Origin: Marchantia polymorpha subsp. ruderalis
Lineage: Eukaryota; Streptophyta; Marchantiopsida; Marchantiales; Marchantiaceae
Direction of reading: 5' to 3'
Length of the DNA stretch: 64,000 nt
Assembly (NCBI GenBank): GCA_037833965.1
Contig: AP031352.1
Coordinates: 11,698,501-11,762,500, forward strand
In this document: one piece after another, positions 34,894-49,174 of the stretch
How the letters are laid out: the number at the start of each line of letters is the position of its first letter
Numbering within the stretch: the stretch's first letter is position 1
Made by a program: the position numbers and the translations under genes
The notes under the pieces: model-generated
Seen by the model: the letters and a program-made list of their open reading frames with translations, nothing else
Databases searched by the model: none
What the model was told of the DNA's origin: nothing

Positions 34894-37800
34894 AAACAAT
34901 CAATTGCTAGATGGAGATAATTTTTCTTTAAGATTGACTTAGCATTTATTTATTAAAAAAAATTGAAAAAATGTCATTATATAAATTGTCTCCTTGATCT
35001 ACATTATTTCATTGTGTTTCTCATTTGTATCTTTTGATTATTTAAATTTAACACAAATTATGAAGCGTATGACATATTTTAATAATACTGTTCAATCTCA
35101 ATTAAATTTCACACAAATTTGCGAGTATTTTTTGTATTCTTTGAATTTTTATTTTTATTTTTTAAATATAATAAAAATATACAAACAATCTATAAACCTT
35201 GTTCATGTATGTTAATATTTTAATATCATTTACAATCATTTTGTAATATCAATTTGAAAAACTTTAGATCAATATATTAGTATCGTTTTAAATTTGCGCT
35301 TTATTATTAACTTAAAAAAAGATAGATTAATATTTATTTGCTATACATATCCATATTTAGTCACCATTTTGTACCAGGACTTATCACAACTTCAAATCAT
35401 ATGGATTCATTCATTATATCTCCATTTTTTATCATATTTTATAAATATCATATCATCATTTTGAATCATTTTTTACAAGTACTTTATCATCAATTTAAGT
35501 CATTATATTTTCATTTATAATTTATTAATTTATTACCATATATTTTGATCATTTTGCACATTTACTTTGTAATTATTTCATCTTATAGCTATGATACAAA
35601 ATAACACAATTTTATTAGCTTATGCACATAACATACATTTGAAAATTCATTCCTCATTTCCAAATGTGAATTTGTGTTAATATCCATGTTTAGATGACAT
35701 TTTAAATACTTGTATAATTCTTCCAAAGAAAACATCACAAATATGTAATATATGACATTTTGTGGATTGTGCTTGACTTGACTTTGTGTGAATATTCGTG
35801 TTTAAAATTAGTGAGATTTGCATGATACTTTTCACATAAAGTCGAGTCAATCTCACTCTATAACTCGGAGATTCCAAGCCAAACCTAGCGGGTACACCAT
35901 AGCCAGCCTATTGCAAGCTAGCCTAACGCGCAAAGGTTCAACTTGAAGAACTGTTAATTCTTTGACTACGTGCGCCTATACTCTTCTACGGGAATGACAT
36001 AAACTATGCTCTACCTAAGGTTAACTCAACAAGAGTTGTCTCTAACTCAATGCTAAATATAGATAACACGTAGACACATGACACTATTATCAAAGTTAGA
36101 ATTCAATCAAATTTTAAAATGGTGTTTGATGAATACTTCAAATATTTATCACAAAGTTATGAAGCAATATTATCCCTATATCGATGGCTATATTTGATTA
36201 TACATCATTTTTATTTTTATTACATTTCATACCTTAATTTCACTTTATGTGCCATGAAGTCAGATCTCTATGAGTCTTATTTCACCTTGATGTTTCCAAA
36301 CCTCGTCAAGATTCTAACATTTTATCTTTGTCACAAATATTTGAATATTTGTTTATCTAAGTTATATAAACTACATATCATCATCTTCTATTCAGATGTA
36401 GCTATGATGAACACTTGAGTATTTTAATAAAAAACAATATATTCATAATTTGTGTGTTTCATATATCAAGATTTAAGTGTTTTTATTGAGAGCAAGATTT
36501 TCAACTTAATGTGCTTAGAAGTTAAACATTTTATTGTGTTAGGTGAACTTTTTTTTGATAATTTGAGTATTTGGTAAGAAAATCCGATTTTTTTCATTTT
36601 TTAACATACAACATATAACCAACCTACGTGGAAACACAACAAAATACATTGTGTGATTCATTGATAAATTAATTGTTACATATTTTTATATCATTATATA
36701 TTTTTTATGAAAGGATGAATTTAATTTTCTCATTAATATAAAACAGAAATAAAATTTGATATATTTAGAATAAATTATTTTGCATATTTCAAATATCAAA
36801 ATAGAATTTTTAATTCAATCTTTAGTACATAGAAATGAAAAAATAAATATCTATATTTAAAAATATGTTCTAATTTGAAATCTTAGTTTTTATATATAAA
36901 TTGGTATACAATTTATATTAATAAAATTTTAAAATAAAATATGTAGATATTTATATTACAAATTAATCTCAATAGGTTACCTATGTTACTATATGTGTTG
37001 TCAACAATTAATTTCATATAATGTGTTCATTGATTATATGAATTTGTATACAAATGATATATCAACTATTTCCATTTATATTTTTCTAAAAAATATTTAT
37101 AATATTTAATATATATTTATCTCAAAAAGTGTTATTTAGTAACATTTTAATCAATAACAATGCAATAATAAGTATCACTTGAATATATTTAACAATATTC
37201 CAAAAAGTAAAGTTTTAAAATTGTAGAGTTCTAATTCAGAATACTACTTCATGATAGCATTAAAATATCAATAGGTTTGTGTGAAATTTGTATTATTTTA
37301 ATTATACATTATTATGTAACTAGATTACACTTTTGAGATAGATTTTTTGAGATGTAAGATTTAATGTACTAAAAGCTCGAGATTGTGTAATTTGTATCCT
37401 AATTTTTAATGACAGAAAAGTGTTGCACTTGATTGATTTTTTAAACATTTCAAGAAAACATATGTCATGACTATCTAGATATAAAGGTGTCCAAGATTAC
37501 AGTCTACTCATGAGTATATTGTATAAGATTATATTACTATATATATAGATAATTTTTCACAAAATTACTTGAGGAAATTTGGTATAACACACTTGATATG
37601 ATATTGTTTGCCTAATCAGTTTTTTTCTCTAAATTTTAGAGAAAAAAAAACTGAGAAGGATAATTAAAAAATTAAATTAAATTAATTTTAGTTTAAAATT
37701 ATAAAGATGTGTTTCAAACTTAATTCTAAAGCTATGATTTTGTTTGACACTTAATATGTATGATATTTATTTTGTTGATATGGTATTGTAAAAAATATTT

Positions 37801-38040
37801 GAATGTTTATTAGTTTGAATTCAATGTTATATGTATATATATAATATTAATGATTTTTGCTATGACGAAATCAACTGTAATCTTGTTCAAACTTGGTTAC
37901 ACCAATATTTTCTATTTCACATTAATCAAAATTGTGTAATGAAAAAAATTATATGCAGAACCTTCTGCTAAGTCATTCAAAGAGTTCATTATAAAAAATA
38001 AGCAGTAGTGATAATATAAAGAAATCAAAATTTCCTTTAG
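34894..38040. other. AT-rich intergenic DNA
   Basis: Very AT-rich with no supported gene; open frames such as 36119-36418 are composition artefacts rich in Phe, Tyr, Ile and Leu. A T-rich/A-rich inverted repeat lies at 37617-37654. The stretch resembles 23.6-27.6 kb on the other side of the copia element, which therefore inserted into a pre-existing AT-rich block. Confidence 0.55.
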
Positions 38041-38960
38041 CTGTATTGAATATCAGGAAATTTGTTGGAATGACAATAGAACAAAAGACACGTGCTAGAG
38101 TAGTGAACGCAGTGTGTATAAATCGATGAAAATATAGACATCGCTAGAAGACGAATAAGAGTAGCTCAGAGTGAGAGAACCATTCACTTAAAGGTGGAAG
38201 GATTAACTTCCTGGATGCCAGGGACAAATCAGGGGATCTCATAATGATCCAGTGAGTCAAAGCCGTGCATTGTATAGATCATGCGAGAAGGTGGAATCAG
38301 TAAGCAAAGAATAGGATACTACAACTTCGGTCACTAAAATAGACTCTGGATAGGTACTTGATTTATCTTCCCAGATTGCCTCCTACAATAGCTCAAATAT
38401 AATTAATTTCTTTTCTTTTCTACCATGAAGCGGTTTGTGCCATGCACTCCTAACCGCAGGTTCAAGAAATCAGCAGCAGACAATTCAGTACTACATTGTC
38501 TTCGCTCTCACAGTGCTTTTTATCCATTGGTCTCACGTTTATCAATTAAAAAAGGATCTAATGTTATTGTAAATCCCAGAACCAAAAGAATTGAAATGCA
38601 TAGATTATGGATGAATTGCTCGCTCATCAACTGGATACTTCTACTCTGTCCGATAGTTGAACCGAAGCATAGGAGTAGTTTAACATCGCTAACTGATAAA
38701 CCTGGAGGTTTGGAATCATGGGGATGGTCCTCCTACCCTCTATATTTTAGTACCTTGTGGATCGGAGCGAAAAGGATTACTGTATTCGCCCATGTTGTGG
38801 GAGCATAATCATCAAATTCACACGCATGAAGAAAGCTCGATGGGCCTGAGGCCATATGTCCGAACGTTGTCCTCTGCGTGCGATTATTATCACGAGACAG
38901 TGGTGAGCCGAAAGACCAGAAAGCGCGCCAAACAGCGAAAGGGGAAGATTCGGCCAAAGC
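38041..38960. other. spacer upstream of the SSX2IP-like gene
   Basis: No gene seen. TGTTGGAATGACA near 38064 resembles a copia LTR start, but no matching CA end or partner LTR was found, so a solo-LTR call is not justified. Composition rises from AT-rich to GC-rich towards 39 kb. Confidence 0.35.
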
Positions 38961-38969
38961 GACCGAAAG

Positions 38970-39500
38970 AATAGATATATATAGAGTCTGCGGAAGGCGT
39001 AGCGCCCGGCGATCGATCGACCGCCGGACCCGGTCAGCCGGGGCGCCGGTTGCAAGGAAAACCGTCGCTAACTGTACGGAGACCGGCGGAGGAGCGGGTC
39101 GAGGGCCGGGCACCGATCGAGTAGAAGCTTGGTCTTACAAAGGGCTGGGATAGGGATCGGGCGCGGTCGGGATCCAGTCTTTTCTGCATCGACGAGGGCC
39201 TTTTCAGACTTACCTGTATTTTGAATTTTTGTACACACAGTTCTGCATCTTGTTTCGGAACGGACGCCGAGGCTTTTTGCTTTAGACACATGTTCGCGTC
39301 GCGCGAGGCTTCGCAGCTTTGCCTGTTGTTGCGAGCAAGCTGTTGGGCTCGCGTGCAGAATCAGCGCAATGATTGATGGCCGGGCGCCGATGTTCCTTCC
39401 GTGCTCATGGTAGTTGGTGCTGCGTTGTGGCTCTTCGATTCGGAGCTTGATCGCTTGCTGTTGGAGGAGGAGGACGGGACCGCAATCTTGCTACGATGGG
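38970..39500 (+). promoter_or_regulatory. putative promoter and 5' UTR of the SSX2IP-like gene
   Basis: A clean TATA box, GATATATATAGAG, lies at about 38971-38984 and is followed by a GC-rich stretch containing GCGATCGATCGACCGCC, where transcription could begin about 30 bases later. The first coding exon candidate starts 525 bases downstream. Position and composition change support the assignment; the start site itself is inferred. Confidence 0.45.
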
Positions 39501-39508
39501 ATTCTTAG

Positions 39509-42500
39509 ATGCAGCGGACGCTGAGAACCAGGTGCCATTTGTTGTCGCACTCTCAAACTTGAGAGAGAGAGAGGGAGATAAAGAGATCAGTAGCATTGCT
39601 TTGTCAGTACGTGCGTAGGTCGCCAATTGGGACTGAATTGGATTGTCGCGGAAGTGAGGCTATCGGTGCTGGGCTAGCGAGGATGTTTAGTTGGGAGTTT
39701 GAATAATTTTGACCGTCTCGGCGTCGCTCTTATCTCCGTGTTTTGTCCTTGCGCAGCAGTCGACTGCATCGGGCAATCAGTATGTGTGAGTGCAGCACCG
39801 TCCGTTGGAGCAATGTGAAATAATTGTGTGTCGTTCTGATGAATGCAATGGAGAGGGAGTCTCTGAGCTAACAACTTTGGACGAGCTTATCAGAGGAATG
39901 ACTCTTGAACTTGACAGTTTGAGCTTCAACTGCTCGAGAACTCAGTGGCATTTGTTTCCCCGTCAATTGGTCTATGTTTTCGCAAACGTGAGAGTGTCAT
40001 CCGGCGTGAGTTCACTGTTGGCGTGGGAGACGCCCTTGTGGATGGTCGTGACTTTTTTAGCTGGGCATCTCCTCATCAGGCTGGAAAGAACATTATTTAA
40101 TAGCGAGTGACTGTGGCATTTCTCTGTGGAATATTTTGCAGTGGCGATGTATTTGCGGACGTCAACAATCTGGATCACTGTATAAAGTATCTAAACCAGT
40201 CTCTCACGACGTTTGGTTTCCCGTCAACGCTCCACTTATATTCGAATGACCCCGTAATGCTACCTTCCTTCGACCGTAATTTTCGACTGCAAATGCCACT
40301 ATCCTTCGTTCGAGTGACGTTCCGTAAACTGGTTGAAGCATAAGTAGTCCAACCTACCGATTGTCGTTAGAGCAACGTTCCGGATTTGCTTAACCTCATC
40401 GCACATGAGTTCAGAAAGACACAGGCCCACTGTATCTTTTGATCGAGTTGCAATCTGTTAGGAGTTATATTCATCATATCTTAATATGTATCTTTACTTG
40501 GTCAGCAAGCCATCAAATTAGATTGTCCGTCTTCATCCAGTTGTTGTTCCCTTGTATATAGACGTGAAAACTCTCATTTTTTCTCTTAGTATCTAGGCTG
40601 ACCGTCAGGTGCAGCCGGCACTTTAATGTGAGGCGAACGACGCCAATCAATGTAGCTTTGATGGTCCTTATGTAGGCTAGATACGATTCGCGGCTTTACT
40701 GAGCTTATTCTCTTCCAGGCGTCAATCGTGCAAACCTGCAACTGCTTGTACGCGCTTCTTCAGCAGAGACAAAGAGATATCGAGTTTCGTGATGCAGCTA
40801 ATGATCAAAAACAAAGGTTTGGATTCTGTTATACTTTCATGAAGATTGACCGAGGGATATGACGAGTGTATTATCCCGTCATCTTGTCAAAAGGAACTGT
40901 ATTGCCCTGCTCTTGCATGAAACATACTATCACCTTCTTTGTCGAAACGATGAGACACCCGTGTTTCTTCCTTATCTCTTTAGAAATAAAAGGTACCACC
41001 TGTTTAAGTGTTTATCTAAGTGTTTCTAAGTACTTCTTTCTAAGTTTATTTCTCCTTGGGTCCTACGGCTTCGTCTTTGTTTCCCTTTAGTGGAAACCTT
41101 ATCTCGTTAAGACTTCACATTAGTGTATGCTTTACACTCCAGGCTTATGTCCGACATGACGCGACTCGAAGCCAGGCTAGAGCGACAAGATGCACAACTG
41201 ATCGCCAAAGAACGTGAATTAGCAGCTTTAACCAGCAAGGTGAAGTATCTTTTTTACAGATATTTCGGAGACGTAATTCTGCTTATGTGAAGCACTACAT
41301 CATTGGAAACCTATTAACATTTAAGCGTGACTACTCGAAAAACACACCATTCACCAGGAACAAAAGGCGGCAGCTGCGCATAAAGTTCAACTCGAGAAGC
41401 TGCAGCAAGAGCGGGATGAATTCCAGCGAATGGTGGTGTCTACACAGGTCTCTTTCCTCTCCCTCTCTTTTATGTCTGTTACGGTTTATTTTTGAATCAA
41501 TATCTGGTCAGTACCAGATATTGATTTCGCAAATTGTTTCCGCAATGCTCCACTATCTACACGTGTGTTCGTAACCTCAACGTTTTGAACATGTTGGTGT
41601 CTAGCCATATGGCGTCTAGCCCTTAAAGGATGGAGCTTGCCCAATCTCTTGACGTCTTCGTCAGTCAACGATGTATTCTGTCCGTTTTTCATCTCTGACT
41701 TGAACAGATGTATTAGTCCATCTCTGAGCAGAAGTTCATTTTGCAGCAAGTGCGCGTACAACAATCTCATGAGCTAAAAAAGAAAGAGAAAGAATACGCT
41801 AAACTTCAGGTACGGTAACCTGTTTGGGTTCCTTCCTTTGACAGTCATGTACGGAGATCTTTTGTAGCTTGTTGTTCATGAATTTAAAGTTTAATGGATT
41901 CTTACGATTCAGATGAGGAAGGTCTATGCCCATTAGATATTCATGAAAGGATCGATGTAGATATTCACACGCCTACACCCTATGTGCTGACTGAAACGGT
42001 CAAAAACTAGACGGGGAGAAAGGGAGGAATAGCAAATAATCCTTATCTGCCGCTTCACTCAACACTCATTGCAGGAAAAACTAAACCAAGTATTGGCCGA
42101 AAAGAAAAAGGAAACGAAACCAGCGTTGGAGATTTTGACCTTGTTGCAGGTGAGATGCCGGTTATCTTTCTTTTTCTGGACACACCAATCGCGAGCATAT
42201 TAGCTCTAACTTATTACAATGTCTCGATTCCAAGATGGCATCGTGTAGAGCTGATCTTGTCACAGATCTTTAAAGTTGGTATTGGGTTTTTTTAACATCT
42301 GTGACTTTACCTAGATGTGTAGTCTTGGAAATATATAATACCGAGGGTTGGCTTGTTCAGGACAGAAATGTGCATGAATGTTGAAGCCCTAGAATCTTCT
42401 CCAGCTTGATTACAACTACGTTCTGCTGACTCTTGTTGCGCGTTTTTTTGTCAGAAAGAAGGTCGACAACGTGGAACATGGAACACCAAGAAAGCTGACG

Positions 42501-45500
42501 GTGATTTCTACAAGATGATTGTATGTTCTCTTTTTCTCGTTTGGCACCGTCAGTGTGTATATTCGTACGAGCGTGGACATCTATAATGACGTTGTGATGA
42601 CACAGGTTGATGCATATGAAGCAAAGAAGCAGGAGCTCATGGCAGAGAACACAGATTTACGATCGCTTCTTCGTTCAATGCAGGTAAGCTATATTTGCAA
42701 AGTTGTTGAAAGGTTTTGATTAATGATTGGAAGCATGTTCTGTACCGAACTCAGCTCTCATCTAGTCCGTTTAGCAAGAGCTTCTTACTCAAGCTCCACT
42801 GAGATAACGAGCTTCGAGCAGTCTGTATTTCAATCAGTTATAATACTATGAAAGAAAGTTATGAGGTCGTCTTGATCCTTTTTTAATGTCCCATTGTTTG
42901 TCCTTGAAACAGTCTGATATGCGTGACTTTCTGAACACACACAACGGCGTGGGGAAGGCTACTTCTGTCAACGGAAGCTTTGACCTCGATCGACCATCAA
43001 CACCACTTGCAGGGCGGACGGTATCTTTCTTCTGAAACCAGCAAATATGTTCCAAAATTTACTTGTATTGAGTTTGTCCATCGCTGCCATACTCCTGTTC
43101 AAAGCTGGGCATTGTTTCTTCCTGACATTTCGATGTCCTTAGTTTAAAGTCTGAGACACGATCTTCAAGATACTGTGATTCGTTTGCTGCAGGATGTTTT
43201 TGATCTGCCGTTCCACATGGCGCGAGACCAAATTGAACAGAGTTTGAGAACCAAAATGGCCTCCATCAAGGTAATAATATTTGCACAATGGTGCTGGGGG
43301 TGGCAGGTTCTGAATTTTCTGGTTCGGTAATCACGAAGGATGCATGTAGCTTGAATGCCTTTGCTTGAATCATCGTTTCATGTCGCAGTTTGTCACAATC
43401 ATTGCAAGAGCTGCATAATGGCCCATGTACCGGACTCTAATTTTTCGTTGTGTACATCCAGGGTTCATCTGATATGTGATAGAAGATTCGTAGCATGATT
43501 TATGATGGAAATATCTGTCGATCAAATGGAATTATGTTTTTTGGTATATTTAACTTATACGTTAACTTGTCTGCCTGATGTAGGAGCGCATGATGCAGCT
43601 TCAAGAATCTCAACAAGCTCTTAGAAGTAACTCAGAGGCTAGTGATCGCGAGCTTGAGCTCGAGGCTCAGCTTGTTGAGGCTCGCAGCATTATCACAGAA
43701 CAGGTTTCAACTTGTACCACCTTCACATTTGTTGTTACACCAGCAGAAACAATCAAAGAAAGGCCGCTGGCGATTCCAGATATGTCAACTGGTAGCTTTT
43801 GCATGCACCTTCTCTGTGTTGCTCGCTGTTTCACTCACAGAGGATACTTCCTGGGTGTCAGAAAGAGTCGATGAAACCAATACCTCGAGATGTGAAGGAA
43901 AACTAGTTTAATCATTCGAATTAGATTGATTAAACTAATTTCGATTCAAGTTAGATGCCCGTGAGCTAACACCGGTGCTACCAATTGTACAGGTATCGCT
44001 TATGAACAAGCAACTCACTGAGGATCCAAGGTGATGCATCATATCAAAGCTTGAGAGTTCACTGTAGTTGTTCCAAGTTTCTTCTGTCCAGAAACTCTAT
44101 CCCAATAATGGAGATATTCTGGAGAACAGTACGTCGAAGTTTATGCTTTGCCCCGAGAGACCACCTAAATGCTTTCATTTTGTGGAGAGTGAGGCATGTG
44201 TTTTTATATCTGATCTATTTGATTTCTTATTATGGCAGAACATCTGCACCTGGTCACGTTATAGGGAAAGGTGCACCAGCCTTCTTTGGAGCTGATGAGG
44301 TACATTCTGGGTCACTTGTTGTTTGTATACTTAAATGCCGAGGAGAGCACGATAGAATGTACTAAATAGCGATGTTATGGTTGTTTTATCGCGTCATTTG
44401 TAAAATCAGATTCTTGAGCTTTCGACTTCCTGTGGAAGTTTTCATCTAAGTATTCCTACACATGCAGGGTAGAGTTGCTAGTTCGGATTGGAGTACACAG
44501 CTGGAGGCGGAGCGGTCTGCAATTAAGAAGATGACTGCGGATCTCGAAAGAGAGCGCCTTGAGGTGGAGGAAGCTAAAGAAAGGTTTCAGGTTGGATCTC
44601 TATTCTTGGATCGAGAGCCACTACATAGACACCTCATATGCTCAATGGAAACCTAAATCACCTAGCCTAACACTTTCAATGAATTGACATAGCATTGAAG
44701 TTGAATGAGACAATGAGATTTATGTATAACTAGGTCTAACTGCAGGGTTTTTGAGAATTGCGTGAGATGTTGCTTCTTTGTCGTAGATTAGAACGTTATT
44801 TACTCAACCTGAGAGTTGGTAGAGTTTGGTGTCGTTGCACCTAGTATGTGGGATGAATGCGTTCCTTTTGGCATGTTCAGAAACAAGTAATAGGTGCCTG
44901 CGAGGAACAACTGGAGAGACCTGTTGAACCGAGCATAGTGCGAATTCTTACCACATTCACTACTTTTGACACGTAAAGACAGTAGTGAATCCAAACAGGC
45001 TTTACGAGTCAGTGAATCCACCATTGCGAAAACGTTAAAGAACACAAGTTTCTCTGAGTTATCATTTCCCCAAGTATTTGCACCTTCGGCGTCCGAACAA
45101 ACCCTTCCAAAATTGGTTGAAGGGCAAACTTTTGCATTTAATATGCTGTTGGAAGCCCAGATCCGAGCTCATTACTACTAGTGCATGTAGGGTGCACTCA
45201 GTAAGTGAACTGATGACCTGTCAGCGGTAATGGAGCTTAGGTCTGCTGTCGATAAAAGGAAAGTTGCTTGTTACCTCTGTGTGAGAGGGAAACATTAAGT
45301 TTCTGATATGTATTTCCCACTTATTGTTCCGAGAACAGGAAGAGCAGGCCTCGTGGGCCAGATCCGTTAATCTCTGGATTGGACGATTGGGTGGAGCAAA
45401 AGACTTGCCTGGAAAGGTAGTTGAGCTACCTGAGTTTGAACCAGTTTCTTTCAGTTATCACTTTCTGTGTAACCTCCACTGCAGAAAGTTCATGGCGATC

Positions 45501-46922
45501 ATACTAGCATCTGCATGCACAACAGTGCATACGACTAGATATAATTGGTCTCAATTATCACGATGTATCTTGCATACACAACTGGGAGGAGCCACAGTGT
45601 TTCATCTTCATAAAGCAGATGGTTAGAGGGTATAGATGCAAATAGAACAAGCTTGGAAGAAATTATGGGCTGAAACATCGAGAGGTTTCTACAGACTGCA
45701 CAGCAAGTCTAGACCTGATTCATCCACGTTTGAGTGTTCCTAAACATGTGAAGGATTGACGTAAAGGGATAAACATGTAGGAATCCATCTAGAACCTTTT
45801 TCTGACAACCTTTGTTTGGTTCTGATGCAGAATGATGAGTGGCCAGAAAACCAAATTGCCCAAACAGAAATAGCAAGTTTGGGTTATGAATTTTCAAAGA
45901 ACCAAGCAGAAACCCAAGTATCTCCTGTAGATGCCCAAATGGATCGGCTGGGAACGCAGATAGTTCAGCCTAAAGCTCAAACATCCCGTAATGGATCGAT
46001 AGAAGATGTGGCAGAGAAGAAGACAAGACACGTAGATGCCCAGTACGGTTTATCTCAAAGTCAAGCTTTTCAAGAAAAAAGAAGTTTTTCCTTTGCAGAT
46101 CCTCGTCGTGTTCGCAGAACTAAGAGCCTAAGTGAGGTACCGAATTGGCACGAACACAGGAGGACTGATATCATAACTCCAACTGATGTTTCTGTTTTTC
46201 AAAAAGCTGATCTCAGTTCCCAGGCAATGGGGAAAGAAATCTCCTCAACAAGCAGGTCTAACAGTTCACGTCTGCATGGAAAGTTTGTAACTAGTCAGGA
46301 AACTGGTAGTGGTGGTAGATCATCACGTATCTATGACTATCAAAAGAATTCTGCGCTCGGTTATGGTCATTATCCTGAAACCGAAGCTAATCAAGGTGTC
46401 GGACGGGATCTTACCCGTACCAGTCACAGGAGGGCAGGCTCCAATGTGGATATCTTGACAGAACTGACTAAACATCAAAGTGACAGGTATTTGGACAGGA
46501 CTGACATTTCGAAAGCATCGCCTCAGGAGATTAGGACTGAAAGTAAACGCTTACTTGCCGAAGAGCAAGCTGAGCAGTCGTTTAAGCGTGCAGAACTCGC
46601 GCGTTCTTGGTCATCTTCTAGGCGAAATTCAGAACCGAGAATACATCCTGATTTTCACTTCATACCAGATGATGCCTGGGTCGATGATTCCCAAAGCGTT
46701 CAGACAGCATCCGAACAGGATACACAGAGAAATTCGCTGAAAGGTGTTCACTCTCAAAGAAGTACCACTTCAACAAGGGTGGAGCCCAAGAAAGATGGCG
46801 AACCAGTTCGCATGTCGTCAAGACGTATGGATGTACCTTCCACGTCAAATGGCCAGAAGAACAAACAAAAAGATCAACAAGCGTCTTGTGGGTGTTTCCG
46901 TGTTTTCACTAGAAGTAGTTAG
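39509..46922 (+). CDS. SSX2IP/ADIP-like coiled-coil protein, about 799 aa in 17 exons
   Basis: Exons: 39509-39531 (tentative), 40142-40253, 40719-40816, 41143-41239, 41358-41447, 41747-41809, 42075-42149, 42455-42520, 42606-42683, 42913-43020, 43193-43270, 43584-43703, 43993-44030, 44239-44299, 44468-44590, 45339-45416, 45831-46922. All junctions are GT-AG and phases close. The product matches the plant afadin/alpha-actinin-binding family (SSX2IP/Msd1), scaffolds known in animals and fission yeast for junctions and microtubule anchoring at spindle poles; the plant role is unclear. Seen: the N-terminal FADVNNLDHCIKYLNQSL block, a continuous heptad-rich coiled coil (exons 3-9), VDAYEAKKQELMAENTDLRS, then DLPFHMARDQIEQSLR. 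The 363-residue last exon is polar, Ser/Gln/Arg-rich and ends CGCFRVFTRSS. The start is uncertain: MQRTLRT at 39509 fits the phase, but so would an ATG at about 39974. An extra exon in 44591-45338 cannot be excluded. Confidence 0.87.
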
Positions 46923-49170
46923 GAATACAGCAGGTGAAACTCATCCTGTTTGGTTCTTAAAATTTTCGCAGAAGACTGATAGTTGTGTAGAGTATAATAT
47001 AAATAATAGGAGTTTGGTGGCCTGTGTAGAATATAATATATTATATGGAGCACGATAAGTCTTCTCGCTTGTTCAGGATTTGACATTGCAAGTCTTTAGG
47101 GCCTTTGATGTGGTTAAGTGTACAGTTAGATTATACCACAGGCCTCTCATATAGGAATCGACAAAAATGAAAAAGCCCAGCCTGAGTGTAGAGCTTTTAT
47201 TTGAAGCCTTCGATTGCTCATATATAGTCGTGCAATTTTACACTCAACTTGTACCCTAAGTAAGAGGTCTGTCTCCAAGTGAAATGTGGAGAAGCATTTC
47301 AATTTATTCTCTGTATTACTATTCAGTTCCGGTTCTTTCCAGAGTTGAACAGGAGCTATTAATCATTCCCTAGTCGTGGTCCATTCGTAATTTTCTTTTT
47401 GTTTGTTGCTATCACTTTTGGTAATTGCGTCGTACATCAAGGAGTGTAGCCCACTTAAGATGGTAAGAGAACCTAAGAATTGTTTGGTTCTTACGATTTC
47501 ATTTGTATCATTCGGTTGTTTTATAATTCTTGGGGGTTGTGAGCTATATTACAGCGTTCTTTGGATTTGAAGTCTTGAGCTTGAGCCTTTGAAACTCCAT
47601 TTCAGCTAACTGGATGGATACTCGTAGATCACCCACCACAGTTCTAATTATCCCGAATTTTCTGACGTGTTGTCAGGATTCTCGAGCATTTTGTAAGTTT
47701 CTTTTTGCAATGCGTGTTTCCTCCTTGCGGTGCTCTGGTTTCCGTTCCACTTTGATCGTTTTCCAATATGTGGAGGACTAATACTCTTTGGTACATGTGT
47801 CAGGTGCTCAATTCAGAATTTTGATCTGTGCTCGCGGTAGCACAAGATGGGTTCTAATTGTGGATCTTTTTGAGCTTCTGTAACGAAGCTCATGGATGGT
47901 GAAACAAGGACCTTCTTCACGAGGACCTGCAATGTTATCTGTAGTTTTGTATCAATAAGCATACATCCAGCCTCGAGAAATACCGCGCAGAGAAAGGGGT
48001 TCACAGTTTTATTCGAAGTGTTTCCCATTTTGGAGTATTGATCCATCAGGAGTTGGTAGGTTGTCTGCTTCGGTCTCTTGTCCATGTGCTTTCAACGGGA
48101 TGTTTTTGAGGTACGCCCGAGTTAAGATCGTGCTTGTGAAATTCAAGGACGACACCGTGCGCAATGTATAAAGTCTAGCAAGAAGTTCTGAAGCAGTTCG
48201 CTGAACGCCCTTGTTGGCTGGTGAAGGTTATTCCAACTACTCTCGAGCATCGTAGGCTGGTGATGCTACACAAACTGTAAGGGTCACAGGCAAGTCTGAA
48301 CTTGGAGCCGTTCAGCAAGCTCTCTGGAAGCTTTAATCTCTTGGAACTGCTAGATTGTGAGCAAGTATCTTCCAGAGAGTAACTATCACCTGTGTCCTGT
48401 ATTGTACGTAGAAACTTTTGGAAGCTAGTCATCTGGGTCATGTGCATCAGTTGTAAAGTTTAGGGAGCCTTGTTACCCGGTCGCTAGATCTAGTGTGATG
48501 TTTTCATACTTCTCTGCACGAATCATGACCAAGGGTGGTGGATTAGACTGTTGACTTTCACGTATGACTAAAACACTCCGAGCTTGTCATATGTGTCTGA
48601 GAACTGGGAGTTCAAGGATCAAAAGTCGCAGCAATTCACTTGGTTTTCCCGGCCTACCATAGAAGGTACCCTACCCTGACTTGATATCGGAACCATCCGG
48701 AGGTGTTTTCTCCAGTTCTCTCTGGTGTATTCCGTCTAGCCGAATTGTTGACAGGATGACAGTACGTTGTTTCAATTGTTTAAATACACATTACGCCTTC
48801 TCACTTTCAAGGCAACTGTTACTCACGAACTTGTGTGTTTTGAACTGTGTGCATTTTTCTCCGACTTCTTTTGCCTTACCAGCAAAACAGTTGCCAGCAA
48901 CAGATTCCTTTTTAGGCAGGCGTCACAGTAACTCATTGAGCTTACACAAGATAAATATCTATAAACATAATTACAACGTACGGCGACAAAAGCAACACCA
49001 GAAGTACAAAACAGGGTAATATGCTTCAATTACTTTTGCAATGAATTCAAGCGAGAATACAGAGTAGCTCGTTCTGTTTCGACAATTTCTTTCTCGTTTT
49101 TTCTGGGTAATGTAATCACAAAATTACGATACCCACAATTTGAGTAGTAAGTAGCAGATTCTAAAAGACC
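46923..49170. other. 3' UTR and intergenic spacer
   Basis: Follows the SSX2IP-like stop codon. T-rich with several AATATA/AATAAT motifs near 46995-47040 that could serve polyadenylation. No supported gene; frames such as 47813-48085 and 48175-48447 (minus) are short and unrecognised. Confidence 0.5.
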
Positions 49171-49174
49171 TCAG

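Noticed and set aside
38064-38400. Possible solo LTR starting TGTTGGAATG
   Set aside because: No CA end, target duplication or partner LTR could be found, and there is no similarity to the 27.6-kb LTR.
44966-45181. 71-codon frame in the intron before the penultimate SSX2IP-like exon
   Set aside because: No clear flanking AG/GT pair in the right phase and no family similarity; kept as intron.
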